A stretch of 64,000 bases of DNA, taken from NCBI GenBank assembly GCA_012295275.1, contig CM022672.1, positions 1,886,443-1,950,442 on the forward strand. The letters run 5' to 3'. Source of the DNA: Chrysomallon squamiferum (lineage: Eukaryota > Mollusca > Gastropoda > Neomphalida > Peltospiridae). A program made the position numbers and the translations under genes. How positions within the stretch are numbered: position 1 is the stretch's first letter; every line of letters starts with the position of its first letter. Shown in pieces: positions 1 to 13,021 of this stretch. The notes beneath the pieces are model-generated. The model was not told the origin of the DNA. It searched no databases and worked only from the letters and a program-made list of their open reading frames with translations.

Positions 1-38
<38 letters not shown>

Positions 39-57
39 TGTGTGTGTGTGTGTGTGT
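1..57. repeat. (TG)n microsatellite at left edge
   Basis: Almost pure TG dinucleotide with one TC interruption, truncated by the window start. Confidence 0.95.
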
Positions 58-504
58 AAATATTTTCAAAATCCTACAAGCTGAAATCTGCAATTCAGAG
101 ATGGTCATAACATAAAATACTTCAAATATAAATAAATAAATCAATAAACAAACAAACAAAAAACTTAGTTTATAATAAAGCTGTATCAGTTTTCAGTTTC
201 ACCAAGTGCAAAAACAATTTGATATCTACATACAGCTAGTGTGAAACAAATGTGTATGCATGCTGTACTTACAAACAATTATGCTAATGTTATGAAAATG
301 AACGTTAATTTATCCTCTGATCTCAGCAGTGTGACATTCAGAGTTTTAATCACAGAATCAAAGCTTTGTAACTTAATGTTCCATAAGCAAATGACCAAAA
401 GAGTATAAAATATGCAATTTGAATAATTTAATGAACTGAAAGAAAAAATATGTATTGGCATAACAATAGGAAACCAGTCCTTTTCACACATAGAAAGTAT
501 CAGA
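58..504. other. AT-rich stretch, no gene seen
   Basis: Holds short AAAT/AAAC-rich runs near 131-165. I see no splice-bounded open frame or interspersed repeat. Confidence 0.6.
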
Positions 505-505
505 T

Positions 506-549
<44 letters not shown>

Positions 550-601
550 ATACACACACACACATACACACACTCATACACACACACACACACACACACA
601 C
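505..601. repeat. Imperfect (CA)n microsatellite
   Basis: CA repeat with CTCATA and CATA interruptions, about 97 bp. Its minus-strand translation is a Cys/Val run and is not a gene. Confidence 0.95.
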
Positions 602-982
602 TAAACATACATTTCAACTTTAACACTGAAATGAAAATGGAAAGCCCTCCCAAAAATAACTGTTAATTTAATGCATTACATATGTTTGATCAAAGCATCT
701 TCTTCTTTTTCAGAATTGATGAAACCACATTACTTAAACATTCAATAATTACATAAAGTCCAGATCTTTTTTTAGGCTTACAAAACAAAAGAAAAAGAAA
801 AACAAATTTACTGGAAAACTGGCTTTAGATACGCATTAATTTTTTTTTTTTTTTTTTTTATCTTTTAAATATAATTTCTATCTTCACCTTAATTTTGTTT
901 TATTAATTGTATTTTAAAGTCTTAGTCATCTCCAAATCTTGAGCTTCCTGGGTACATGATTTAACACCTGTATATTTATTTT
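602..982. other. AT-rich stretch with poly(T)
   Basis: Contains a poly(T) run at 841-859. Nothing gene-like seen. Confidence 0.6.
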
Positions 983-984
983 CA

Positions 985-1044
<60 letters not shown>
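983..1044. repeat. (CA)n microsatellite
   Basis: Pure CA for about 60 bp, followed by a GA-rich patch to about 1075. Confidence 0.95.
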
Positions 1045-1047
<3 letters not shown>

Positions 1048-3841
1048 AAAAAAACAGAGATAGAGAGAAAGAGAAATACATACACAAATATTAACATTTA
1101 CAATATTCTGGATACAAAATACACACAAATTTATATCAAAAGATCTAGAATCAGTCATACAATTCATATTGTTATACAGATTTGTTTGGATAGTTCAGTT
1201 ATGTCTATTGAAAACTGATTTAATTCATACTGTTCATGGTCAGGTGAATATACACTGCGGTAGTAGTTGTGCAGATGATGTTACAGATGGTTATAAACAA
1301 CATCAACATGGAACAACGTCATTAAGTGCAAGTTGACTTGACACCATAAAAAAATACTCAGGGACAGATAAATTAATATCTGTATGTATCAAAAATATCC
1401 AGTAAAATTTATCCAGATATTTTAAAGAAAAAGAAAGGTGTTTTATTATTTTTTAATGGGTTATTGATATGTTTTAGTTTTCTAAACTCTAATCTGAAGA
1501 CCAACATAAAACAAACACATGAACACACATATACACACACATACAGACACACATACACACACATCTTGGAGGAAAGACACCACAAATATTCTATAATAGT
1601 GTTTGGAAAAAATATATATTTACTAAGACTTGTATTAAACACAAGCTAAATAATTATACAAGTCACATTTTAAAGAAAAATAACTTGTTTAGGAGTTTTT
1701 AAATTAAATTTGCATGTCTACCAGTTTTTCTGAATTCTGACATCAAGACAAATTATGTTCTTACATGTTGACTATATGTCTCTGACTACTGTTAGTTTTA
1801 ATCACAGCATAATGACTATATGTTGGTTTTAATGACTATATCTCTCTAACTATTGTTATTTCTGTCATGTGTCCTTTCTTTCTTTTTCTAAAATTATTAG
1901 TATCATCATCATCATCATCATCATCATTTTAAGGTTATTATTTGGAGGAAAAAATATATATTCTTGCAAATGCTGCATGACTCAACTTAACTCAGTCTTC
2001 ATGAATATTTATTTTCAAAATACTTTTTATGGTTTTTTGAACTTAACATACATTTATCAATATTTTATGAATATTAATTTGCTCTCACAATCTAGCAGCA
2101 CACATTAAACCTATGATTTAACTACACTGGAACTGGCTGCTATTTTTCAGTCCTGAACTTTTTTGAGCAGTATACAAAATAAAACGGTACAAGAAAAACG
2201 TGTTCTTCATCTAGAACAAACAAAAACTACCTTTCCATGACAAACACAAAATCAATACACTGAAATATAATATTAGACAGTCCAAACCCTAAAAGACCAA
2301 CATCAGGCAATGTCCCCATTTACTTTTAGCCATTATGTGAGAAACAAAAAATGATGGACAACTGACTGGAAAAAATATTTGTGTCGTGAGACCGAATCTG
2401 GAGTGAAAAAGGCTAACAAAGTATGACAGAAAGTGGACACAACAGGGAAAAAAAAAAAAAATCAATACTGAAGTCAAATAATAATTCTTAGATAACTTAG
2501 AAATGCCACTACCCAGAGTTAATCAATCATATATATATATATATATATAAACTCGTTTTTTTTTTTTTTTTTAAAAAAAAATCTTTTAATGGAGATGTTT
2601 TAAAAATATATATATAATAAGAATTATATTTATCAATATAATAATGAATTTGCTGTATAATGTAATTTCAGATTTTCTATGCAGTTAAAAATTACCAATT
2701 GACAAAATATACAGAAAATCACCTCTGTGATGTTTAGTGTGTTGATGGAAACATTACATGTAAAATAATATCACTGTGTGTGTATTTACATTTCTGTGAA
2801 TATACGTTTGTGTTTTGATTAACTTTATAACTGCGATTATCCATATGTGTGCTTGTGCTTTTAAACAGATGGAAATCATTAAAAGTGGAACAACACATGA
2901 TCTACAAACATTGTAGTAGAGGATACCATTAGATTTATATTTAAAAATGGTTACATTCATTCAAGGTTAATTTAAATAGAAATCTCTGGAAGTACATCAA
3001 ATGACACACACAAAGGTTTGTTACAAAGATTAACCACAGATTTAAGTAGGTAATTTTTACACCAGACAGGTAAGCAATGCAATTTATGGACTTTAAATAA
3101 GATTTAACCTAAAAGAGGCAACATAAAAATCTATATTACTAAGTAATAAAACAACTCTGATTTTAAGCCAGACTGGAACAATAACAGAAGAATCTATTGT
3201 TTGAAACGAGTAATTCACTGTAATGGAAGGCTCATGACAAAAGATTTATTTATTGTTGTTTTTTTCCTTTAAAGTTAGTCTTAGTAGGCTAACCAGTTGT
3301 ATAATGTTGCACTTTTATTTAATACTCTGAAAATTGATTTTTAAATTTGTTGTTTTTAATTTGATTATTGAATTATGATGATTAATCATTGTTGTTATTA
3401 TTATTATTATATTTTTTCATCATCATCATCATTATTATTTAGTGTTGTTACAGGTTTTTGTTTTTTTCAAGACTTTTGCTAACAGTATTGTGTATTTTAT
3501 GAATCAGCAAAAGAATTAATTTTAATATTGATTTAACTTTAGTCTCCCCAAAAAATCTAACTATAATTCTTTTAATTCTAATTCAATAATATTTTGGAAT
3601 TAATGTTTAGCTATATAAACAATACACATATGTAACATGTATTCTACTGAAGTTTGCTTCAAAATACAGTATTCACAAATAACTAAAGTCTGGTTCAATG
3701 CATGCACAGTCATAAATACTCTACACGAAAATTTTCACTTCAAAAACACTAGAAAAGTTTAGCTGTGAATATATTTGTTTTACAAAATTGTTGAGCTCTT
3801 TTTATCTATTATATGTGATAAGCAATACACTTCATTCAAAA
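1045..3841. other. AT-rich non-coding stretch with small repeats
   Basis: Contains a CA/CATA patch (1515-1564), an ATC trinucleotide run (1901-1928), a (TA)n run (2529-2549) followed by poly(T) (2557-2572), and ATT/ATC runs (3396-3440). Scanning both strands for donor- and acceptor-bounded open frames gave nothing convincing. Confidence 0.6.
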
Positions 3842-4637
3842 AAGATATTAGCTCAAAATATACTTCTTACAGGATATGAACTCAAAATACACTTCTTACA
3901 GGATATCAGCTCAAAATACACTTCTTACAGAATATGAACTCAAAATACACTTCTTACAGGATATTAGCTCAAAATGTACTTCTTACAGAATATGAACTCA
4001 AAATACACTTCTTACAGGATATTAGCTCAAAATATACTTCTTACAGGATATGAACTCAAAATACACATCTTACAGGATATTAGCTTAAAATACACTTCTT
4101 ACAGGATGTTAGCTTAAAATATACTACTTACAGGATATTAGCTTAAAATGCACTTCTTACAGGATATTAATTCAACAACACTGCTTTCTCAAAGAGTTTA
4201 GCTCATTATATCCATTACACATGACTTTTATTTTGTCATACATATACTTCTTACAGGATATGAACTCAAAATACACTTCTTACAGGATATCAGCTCAAAA
4301 TACACTTCTTACAGAATATGAACTCAAAATATACTTCTTACAGGATATTAGCTCAAAATATACTTCTTACAGAATATGAACTCAAAATACACTTCTTACA
4401 GGATATTAGCTCAAAATATACTTCTTACAGGATATGAACTCAAAATACACTTCTTACAGGATATTAGCTTAAAATACACTTCTTACAGGATGTTAGCTTA
4501 AAATATACTACTTACAGGATATCAGCTTAAAATGCACTTCTTACAGGATATTAGTTCAACTACACTGCTTTCTGAAAGAGTTTAGCTCATTATATCCATT
4601 ACACATGACTTTTATTTTGTCATACATCAATATTGTT
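3842..4637. repeat. 29-bp minisatellite in two tandem 384-bp blocks
   Basis: The unit is about 29 bp and contains CAAAATACACTTCTTACAGG; copies alternate between a GATATTAGCT and a GATATGAACT start. There are about 11 units in 3844-4170 and about 11 in 4242-4554. Each block is followed by the same unique segment, beginning TTCAAC at 4171 and 4555 and ending TTTGTCATACAT, so the whole block was duplicated with a 384-bp offset. Confidence 0.95.
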
Positions 4638-5550
4638 TATCACTCATTATGGAGAACAAAGCTAATAACTGGAATTCATTTACTGTTCAAGTGCATTAAT
4701 TTCATTTAGTTCTGACTGTCAGGGGATCGCAAGTCGTGATAAATTAGGAATGTTCTCATCTCAGTGATTTGCCTGTGCACATAAATAACTGATTTGTAAA
4801 CTCTGATAAATACAGTCAGTTTTCATTGACCCCTTCAAAAAAAAAAAAAACAACAACCGAGTACATTCTGTAAAAAGCACAGTCAGTGTCCTTTGATGAA
4901 AATTAAAAAAATACATCTCTTTGAAACTGTATACCCTGAAAAATAGCAGTGGTAAGATATTTTTAACATGGAGCTTCCCTGTAACAGGAAAACACACATT
5001 GACAACAAATTATACCTTAGGGTTGAAATTATAATGATCTGCAGTCTTTCTTCTAGATAAATATTCACATGTATGAATATATTCACGTATCTTTACCATC
5101 ATACACAAACATATACAGACATGTATAACCATATTCAGATCTACACACATGCTCATACACACATGCATGCTCATATACACACTCCTTATTTATCTTTTAT
5201 GTTTCTTTCTTTCTCTTTATTTTAGCCATTTTATTGTTGTTGTTTTTTTGTGTTGTTGTTTTTTTTGTACCATCCCAAATGTTTTGCCCTGAGAGTCTAG
5301 AGAAGTATATTTAAAATAAAAGAATAAAACAACAATAAAAAACACACAAAACAAAACATAAACTCTACTTGGCCTTGCATTAGCGGCTCAGTTACAAAAT
5401 GTAATCCATGTTCTGTGAATGACAAAATCAACTCAATATATTGAGTGTACTAGCATAACTAGATCATATTACTTAATTTTCACATATCAAGGTAAGATAC
5501 ATTAATAATAAAAAAAAAATATTGAATGTAATGTATATGTCTGTGGTTGT
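4638..5550. other. AT-rich stretch, no gene seen
   Basis: Contains a poly(A) run near 4837-4850, a CATACACA-rich patch near 5100-5180 and T-rich runs near 5220-5265. No splice-bounded frame was recognised. Confidence 0.6.
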
Positions 5551-5557
5551 ATGTGTG

Positions 5558-5600
<43 letters not shown>
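5551..5600. repeat. Compound (TA)n(TG)n microsatellite
   Basis: A TATA run passes directly into TGTG. Confidence 0.95.
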
Positions 5601-5603
<3 letters not shown>

Positions 5604-7411
5604 TAAAAAGAATGAACCCACCATTAAATTTTAAACCAGAACATTAAAAAAAAATTATTTATCTGTAACAGAAAAATTTATAAATAACATCATTTTTTTT
5701 ACCCCTTCTTTTTAACTCCAAGAAATTTACCTCCATATAATGTGTTTTAGCAATTAAGGTTATCCATTAATTAGTTTCCATGGTGACAATAATTGTGAAG
5801 GTAAATGGTGCCAGAGGCTTTGTTATTTCTTTAGAACAAACTAGTTGTGATACAAAGAGACTGAATGAAGATTCATTTTTTTTTTCTTTATTTCTTTTTG
5901 ACTAATGGAAAAATCACAATAAAGAAAACACAAGTAAATGTAGATATCTCTCTCTGTCTTTGTGTCAGTATCTTCCACTGTTGTTTGTTTATTTACTGGT
6001 GAAAATACAAATATACTGTCAGTAAAAACTTTATCCATACTCTCTGATATACTTAAATATAGTCTAGCGGCTATATAGACATACAGATGAATCAATAAAT
6101 GAAGAGACAGATGGAAAGACAGACCAAAGATGGACAAATGGAGTCACTGATGAGATAGAAGATGAATGAATGCACAGATGGACAGATCTATGGACGGATG
6201 ATCAGAAGAATGAGAGAATGTATGGATGAACAGATTCAACAGACTTATTTGAATGATGAAAGTGTGTAATAAAATGATGGAAGGGGCAACTGAATGAATG
6301 AATGAATGAGAGAATGGATGATTAAATGGATTTTTAGTTCAATGCACTAAAGGACAAATTAAATGACAGATGAATAAATATATCTTTGAAATCCTCGTAC
6401 ATTCAAAATTGCAACAGTCTTAATGGAACCAAAATAGCTCAAACATGCAATAAACTAAGAAAGATTTAAATAATTAAATAAAACATGCAGGAATGTATGA
6501 CTTGTAAAACCAGTGTAAGAACACAACAATGAAAAATGCAAAAGACTGGATTAAGAGATAAGAAAAAATGAAGAGACATACCAGTCGGTTTATGTGTCGG
6601 TTTGTTTCATAACTCTTTTTAGTGAATGGATTATTAATGTAGTTAAATATTTTGGTCTACTGAAAGGATATGTATGATATATAAATAGATGAAAATGAAT
6701 GAAGAAATGTGTGAATATTTGACAGAGATTTGCAGTTGGAATCTGAAAGTGATATCTAGATACATTTTGGGAGAAGAAAAAGAAATTTAAGAAAAAGAGT
6801 AAGACAGTGAAGCAGAGTAAGAAAATAACAGAAAAAATAATTTTAACTGTTTCTATTTATTTAATGTTATCTTGGTGCCTATCATATATACCCAGCAAAA
6901 AAACAAACACAGTTGTAATAATAAAATAAAATAACCTTTTCCTAATTTACATGTATATGTGCACACACACACATTCCAAGACATGTTAACATTATAACAG
7001 AAGTACCAGTAAAACCCTTATATAAAAAAAAAAAAAAAAAAATTAACATTAAAGACATTGAAAACTGAACTGTTCCCTAGGGTACCTGTGTCATTTTGAA
7101 ATGATGAAAACCTGATATTAAAAAAAAAATAATAATAATAATAATAATAAAAAAAAGATATTTAAACAAAAATAACTCTCACAGACATGGAAATTGAGAG
7201 TCTAGAATAAAAAACTTCAAATGACTTGCTGAGGAAACATGATCAATAATTAATGTGGAGATAATAAAAATCAAGTCGGCCATCTTGGATGTAATCTCAG
7301 TGCTGCTTGTTTAACTGTTAGTAATGTGTTGCTAAAACAGGTTCACTAGGAGAGAGTATTTAACACACCATTTTGTTTAGATTCCTTGGATTCAAAATGA
7401 ATGAGAGAAAA

Positions 7412-7416
<5 letters not shown>
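5601..7416. other. AT-rich stretch with decayed GAAT/GATG repeats
   Basis: Between about 6080 and 6330 the sequence is an imperfect tetranucleotide mix (GATG, GAAT, GACA), the remains of a tetranucleotide array. Poly(A) lies at about 7022-7041 and an AAT run at 7128-7150. No gene seen. Confidence 0.6.

Positions 7417-7468
<52 letters not shown>
7417..7468. repeat. (GA)n microsatellite
   Basis: Pure GA on the plus strand, about 50 bp. Open frames across it are simple Glu-Arg or Leu-Ser runs. Confidence 0.95.
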
Positions 7469-7478
<10 letters not shown>

Positions 7479-8787
7479 TTTTCATTATCGTTTTTGTTTT
7501 GTTCTTTAGATGTTATGAAGAGTTGGTTTTCCAATTTTGGTGGTTTTTCTTTATTGTACTGAAGATTTTATTTATATAAATATATATATCTGTATTTAAA
7601 ACTTAGCAGTTTGAGCATGTTAAATGTATTATTGTAAAAGGGAAAAAAAAAATCTCTATTAATGACATTTATCTAAATAAATTTGCCATGGAATTTTTTT
7701 TTTCTTTTTTTTTTATAACAATTGATATGGATGTATGTAAATAATACAGAATGTGCTGAGTGTAAATATGATTAAAACAAGTGAGGCAGATATAAAAATT
7801 ACATACAAATGTTCACACACAGATATGCATGTACACATGCACAAACATGCTGATAATGAACATGCAAACACAAACACACACACGCAGCTGATTTTATTGT
7901 TCCTTCATTTTACTTTTTTAATTTATAATAAGTTATTTGTTCTTTCATTAATATTTTTAGTTTATACATACTTAAAGCTGCCACCACCATATTTATATTA
8001 AAAAAATGCTTTTCTGAGGTTTTTCATATGTTAATTAAAGGTGTTTGTGTTATGCTTTCTCACAGGTAAGAAGGTATATATCAGTTCACATCAAGCACTG
8101 GTTATCACTGGAATCGACATTACACTGTGACAAAGGTGATGCATCCATTACAAATTCTTTCTTCACTCATACAGACTTTATTCTAATTCTTCTATTCTTT
8201 TCTTTTACTTTTTTCATTTGGTGTAAAAACAAATATATATATATTTATATTTAAATAATTATCCTTCTTTTAGATCCTATATACAAACAAAGAAGAAAAA
8301 GTAACACAGATAATAGCTTGCATCTATACCTTTTACTCCCTTATCCTCAAATAGCCCTACATCAGTTCCATTTCATTCTTTCAATTACTGAAGAAAGTTT
8401 TTTTCTCTGTGTTCTGCACTCAGAAGTCTAGTATCTTATTACATATGTCTGGTCACAAGTTTAATGTGTGGGTTTATATACAGAGCTGTAATGAATTAAA
8501 AGGTGTTATGTCATAGCTCTAATTTCTTGTCTAATGAAAACATATGTGATGAATTCTTTCTTGTACACATGCACACATGCACACAGTCCAATAGATGAAC
8601 ATTAAACAAACACACATGCATGCCAACACACACCCATACTCAGACACAGTTTACTCTTTCTCAAACATATAAGCACACACACAAACATGAACAACAAATA
8701 TATACAACCACACAATCTTTCTTTCATATGTATTCTATTTTCTCTCTGACACACACAAAAACACATCCACAAACACACATACACATG

Positions 8788-8789
<2 letters not shown>
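7469..8789. other. AT-rich stretch, weak splice-like site only
   Basis: At 8050-8070 there is TTTCTCACAG followed directly by GTAAGAAGG, which looks like both an acceptor and a donor. The bases after it look like a worn repeat and the frame has no recognisable product. CA-rich patches lie at 7808-7885 and 8565-8785. No gene called. Confidence 0.5.

Positions 8790-8864
<75 letters not shown>
8790..8864. repeat. (TC)n microsatellite
   Basis: About 75 bp of pure CT dinucleotide. Confidence 0.97.
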
Positions 8865-8867
<3 letters not shown>

Positions 8868-9724
8868 GACACATATTTATATAACACTGAATTATTATAT
8901 CAAGCCTGTCTGTCTGAATACAAGTACTAATGGAACTGGCACCACAGTTATACACCTCTATTGTGTTGGCTAATATTACAATATAGATTTCTCAGACAGC
9001 ATAACTAACACATTTACCAAGTAAGCACATCTTGTTTACCAAAACTTATTGACTGTACTTTAAAATGTAAATGTAATGGTCATCAACAGCTGACATATAT
9101 TTTGTGTATGTTTCATATATTATTTTTGTTATTTTTCAGGATACCATCTTTTGCTGATAATAAGATATGATAATAAAATACAAATGCTCACAGAGGAAGA
9201 TAATGATTGATATTTTACTTTTTCACTGTGATGTCACTCAGTACATTAAAAAGTCATAAAATAATATAATAATTTTGTCAACGAATTACTTAGTCTGATA
9301 GGTTAATTACTTACTTACTAACTAATGCTACTTATGATATTACTATTACTCTGCTACTGTTACTACTACTAATACTATTACTACTAGTAGTACTATTACT
9401 ATTTCAATGGCTAAAATGAAATTACAATAAAAACACAAATGTTACCTTTCATTTACCAACATGAAATCTAATTTTTTTTTTTTTTTTTTTTTTTTTTATC
9501 ATACTTTATTATTAGCAAAGATTAAATAAAACACTCAAATACAGCAGTAATTTGGAAGGAAGCAAGATGGGAAATGTTTTATTTAATGATGCTTTCAGTA
9601 CATTTATTTATGTTTTATGACATCAGAATATGGTTACGGAATTTAACTTAAAAAAATTCTACGAATCTCTTCCAATTCAATATATACTATGACATTGATT
9701 GTGGAAGAGTACTGGTCAAAACAA
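8865..9724. other. AT-rich stretch with ACT trinucleotides and poly(T)
   Basis: Imperfect TTAC/ACT trinucleotides at about 9305-9405 and a poly(T) run at 9473-9497. No gene seen. Confidence 0.6.
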
Positions 9725-9810
9725 GAAATAGCTCAGTGATTTCATAATGAGAGACTGATCCAATGACCTACCAAACCTTGAGGGGATATCCTACCACTGA
9801 GATAGATACC
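9725..9810 (-). mobile_element. tRNA-derived head of a SINE (diverged)
   Basis: On the minus strand an A-box-like CTCAGTGGTAGGATATCC (about 9784-9801) is followed by GGTTTGGTAGGTCATTGG and a worn B box GGATCAGTCTC (about 9751-9761). The spacing is that of a tRNA-derived polymerase III promoter. It aligns well with the plus-strand copy at 60938. This is an old, decayed copy; any body beyond about 9725 is not recognisable. Confidence 0.6.
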
Positions 9811-11162
9811 TTACTTAACTTGGAAGTATACAGAATGTGTTTAAAACATTTGCATGCTATAAATGGACCATGTTAATATAATGTTAATCTAGCAACACCT
9901 TTCAGAAAAACAGCACTGAAAGTGATAAACTGTAGAATGTGTGGTGCTGAAAGTTAATGCATTGATGGAAAAATTAAATAGTGCAAAAAGAGTTGTCTCC
10001 CATTAAATTCAAATGCGTTCATTGAAGGTTACTAAAATAATGAATTATAGAACAAATGAAAGAAAGAAAGAAAGAAGCAAACAGATGCAGACTAAATAAA
10101 TGAATAAAATAATAAATAAATTTATGTGAGATAGATGTAATAAAAAAAAATAAAATAAGAGAGACTTATTGTTAATAGGTGTTAAGGTGTCAACAAAACT
10201 GTTTCATTTATGAAGAATATATATAAAGGAGATACATAGATAGCCATATCATTACACAGTACATACATACACATACACAGACACACACACAATGTACAGA
10301 AAAAACAAAACCACACATTAAAGCACACACAAACATACCAAGAGAAACATATTAACTAAATTTCACAATAATAAGTAATTTTAATACAAAAAATTATCAT
10401 ATACACATGTATTGTATTCTTTCTCGTTGTTTATTGTTAACTTGAAACAAAGCTAAACGCAGAACTAATTACTGGAGTCTATCAGTCAGTTTTCAGTCAG
10501 GCAATGGGTCTAGTTAACTGAGTTTTAGCTTTGTTAGTAGACTAAAATATCCTTTTGAAAATTAACTCATTAACTGAAACCTTACAGATTTTGACTTCTT
10601 TAATAATATTAACTGTATATTTCATTAGAGAAAGAAAAAGAGAGAAAGAAAAAGGAGAGACAGAGAAAGTCAGGTAAACAGACATATATACAGAAAACGA
10701 CAGACAAAAACACAAATAGATGGACAGATAAACAGAAATAAATTGATAAAGAGAATTAAAGGGAAGTAACTCTCTTAACATTATTTTCATGTCAAAGTAT
10801 TATTTTTCTTTCTTTTTCATATTTTCTTCTTTATTTCCTGTTTTATTTTTTATTTTTTGGTCAAATCTTGAAAACACTAATGACTTAAATATTCATATTC
10901 AAATAACTTTTAAAAATATCCAAACTGATCATGAACATTATATGTAGATAAGTCTGTTCAAAAATACAATTTGTTTTTCCAGTGACAGACATCCCTATGA
11001 TAATGTTACAGTATGGACAACAACAAGTTCATTTTGAGACAGCAGAAGAATATGCAGAATTAAAGATAATTAACTATTTACATAATATAGATGGCTCTGA
11101 CATATGACCATCAATGTAAGAGATACTGAACAGTATTTCTTTAAAAAATTCAACAGGAAAAC
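9811..11162. other. AT-rich stretch, no gene seen
   Basis: GAAA tetranucleotides near 10058-10075, AAATA runs near 10095-10155, CA patches near 10260-10340 and a GA-rich patch near 10627-10670. No supported gene. Confidence 0.6.
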
Positions 11163-11412
11163 TGCTACAAATAAGTAACACATTATATACCACAAATAAA
11201 TAACACATTTATGCTACAAATAAATAACATATTATACCACAAATAAATAACACATTTATGCTACAAATAAATAACACATTATACCACAAATAAATAACAC
11301 ATTTATGCTACAAATAAATAACACATTATACCACAAATAAATAACACATTTATGCTACAAATAAATAACACATTATACCACAAATAAATAACACATTCTG
11401 TCACAAGTATGT
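11163..11412. repeat. 47-bp dimeric minisatellite
   Basis: A 23-24-bp monomer built on CAAATAAATAACACATT alternates between two types, one continuing TATGCTA and one continuing ATACCA. The true period is therefore a 47-bp dimer, present about five times, with decayed copies at the right end to about 11440. Confidence 0.93.
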
Positions 11413-11653
11413 GTCACATTATACCACAAGGAGTAATACATTAAACCATAGACACTGACTTCACACAAGCTTTTGGAAACATTTTGACTTTTCATATATG
11501 AACAAAGGAAACTATCTCTGACCTGGGTATAATTATAAAGTAGAATAATGTCCACTCAGAAATAATCCTAAAAAAAATAAAAATAACGTGAGTCATAAAG
11601 CAAATGAAAAGAATGATGGCTAATAAAGAAAGTTTTCCTTATTCATTGTTCAG

Positions 11654-11733
11654 GAGTGTTTTGCTTGTTTTTAATAATGGAAAATTACTGGTTGATCAAA
11701 CAGCAAGTCCCAAACGTCCTGGCACTGAAGAAG
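11654..11733 (+). CDS. Possible 80-nt plus-strand coding exon, gene unknown
   Basis: The segment is bounded by a good acceptor (a pyrimidine-rich tract ending TTCATTGTTCAG) and a consensus donor (GAAG, then GTGAGT). Two frames are open through it. One enters in phase 2, contains LLVFNNGKLLVDQ and a Pro/Arg/Thr-rich end, and leaves in phase 1. The other contains an internal ATG giving MENYWLIKQQVPNVLALKK and leaves in phase 0, so it could be a first coding exon. No family is recognised and no partner exon was found on the plus strand. It lies opposite in strand to the other exon candidates, so it would belong to a different or nested gene, or be a chance match. Confidence 0.3.
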
Positions 11734-12981
11734 GTGAGTTGTTTGTTGTTAAGGTTGGTAAGTACACTGAATTACAGCTGTGTGGTATATTTGCTGAGTT
11801 ATGATTTGTTCACTGGGAAGTTCCAATCTCTGGCATTGTCAGCTGTTTTAGTCTGCACAAACAGCATAAACAAAAACTAATCTCGAGGGTAAAAAAAAAA
11901 AAAAAGTAAATTAAAAAAAAAAAGTAATAAGTGTGAAGATTACATTCTGTTATCACACACAAACCAGAGACTGTGAACCAGATAGGACACTGGTGTTAAA
12001 CTAACTACAAGGGTTGATGTTAAGCTTTATATTGTGAGGATTTAAGGTGATAAGAATTGTCTACTGGTATTTTTCTAACAACCAAGAAAATAGGCTTTTG
12101 GCAATTACATAGTAAATAGAGAGATTGCATTCTGAAATTGTATTTTATTGATAGGCATTCAGGAGGTCCCAAGTTTGTCTGCAGGTATTATAACAAATAA
12201 CTTTTAGCAGTGAGCTGAAGAAAGTCTGGATAAATTCTGAGGAATCAAAGTTATGATTACAAGGATCTACCTCCCGAGATTTATCATAGCAGGGATGTTA
12301 TATCATAAATACAAGGACTGCAGTCTGATGTTGTATCCTGATATATTGTGATTATATTGTGATATATATTATTGTGATTATATTGTGATATTATATTCTC
12401 ATGTTATATGAGTCGTTGTCATAACAGATAACAGTTTAATAAACTGTAGCTGATATCAGATTACTTACACTGTTTTGTCTTATAACATTCAAACAAGAAT
12501 ATAAACCACCAAAGGCATTAAGGATAAATTATTCCTGCAGAATATTCTTGTAGTAAACACTGTCCAAAGGTTTTATTGTGGCTAAGGTCCAGATCTCTCT
12601 GGGGAGGGATTGAGTCTTTTTTAGCTAATCCTGTAATACATTATCTCTAATCCCATGATTAAAAACAAGACATACATGTTAAGATATTTTCATTTTATGT
12701 ATTAGTGCTTAATAATGGGTAGACATTTGTATCTAGATATTTTGTGTTTATATCTATGTGTAATGATGGATGCAAGTTTGCCTGTTGCTATATGATGTAT
12801 ATATATGGATATATGTATGAATGTGAATTTCTATGTGTTCACATATAAAAACTGCTCTGTGTATGTGTGTCTGTGTGTGTGTGAAACACTATTTTATGAC
12901 CTGTTCTGGTCCATTTAACAGCATAGATTATTATAATGGTTTTATAACCAGTGTTATATAAATATATGTATGTAGGATAGG

Positions 12982-12984
<3 letters not shown>
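11734..12984. other. AT-rich stretch with short internal repeats
   Basis: A second donor-like GGTAAGTACAC lies near 11758. ATTGTGATTAT motifs repeat imperfectly at 12340-12400. Poly(A) tracts lie at 11891-11905. Nothing else recognised. Confidence 0.55.

Positions 12985-13019
<35 letters not shown>
12985..13019. repeat. (TG)n microsatellite
   Basis: Pure TG, about 35 bp. Confidence 0.95.
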
Positions 13020-13021
<2 letters not shown>

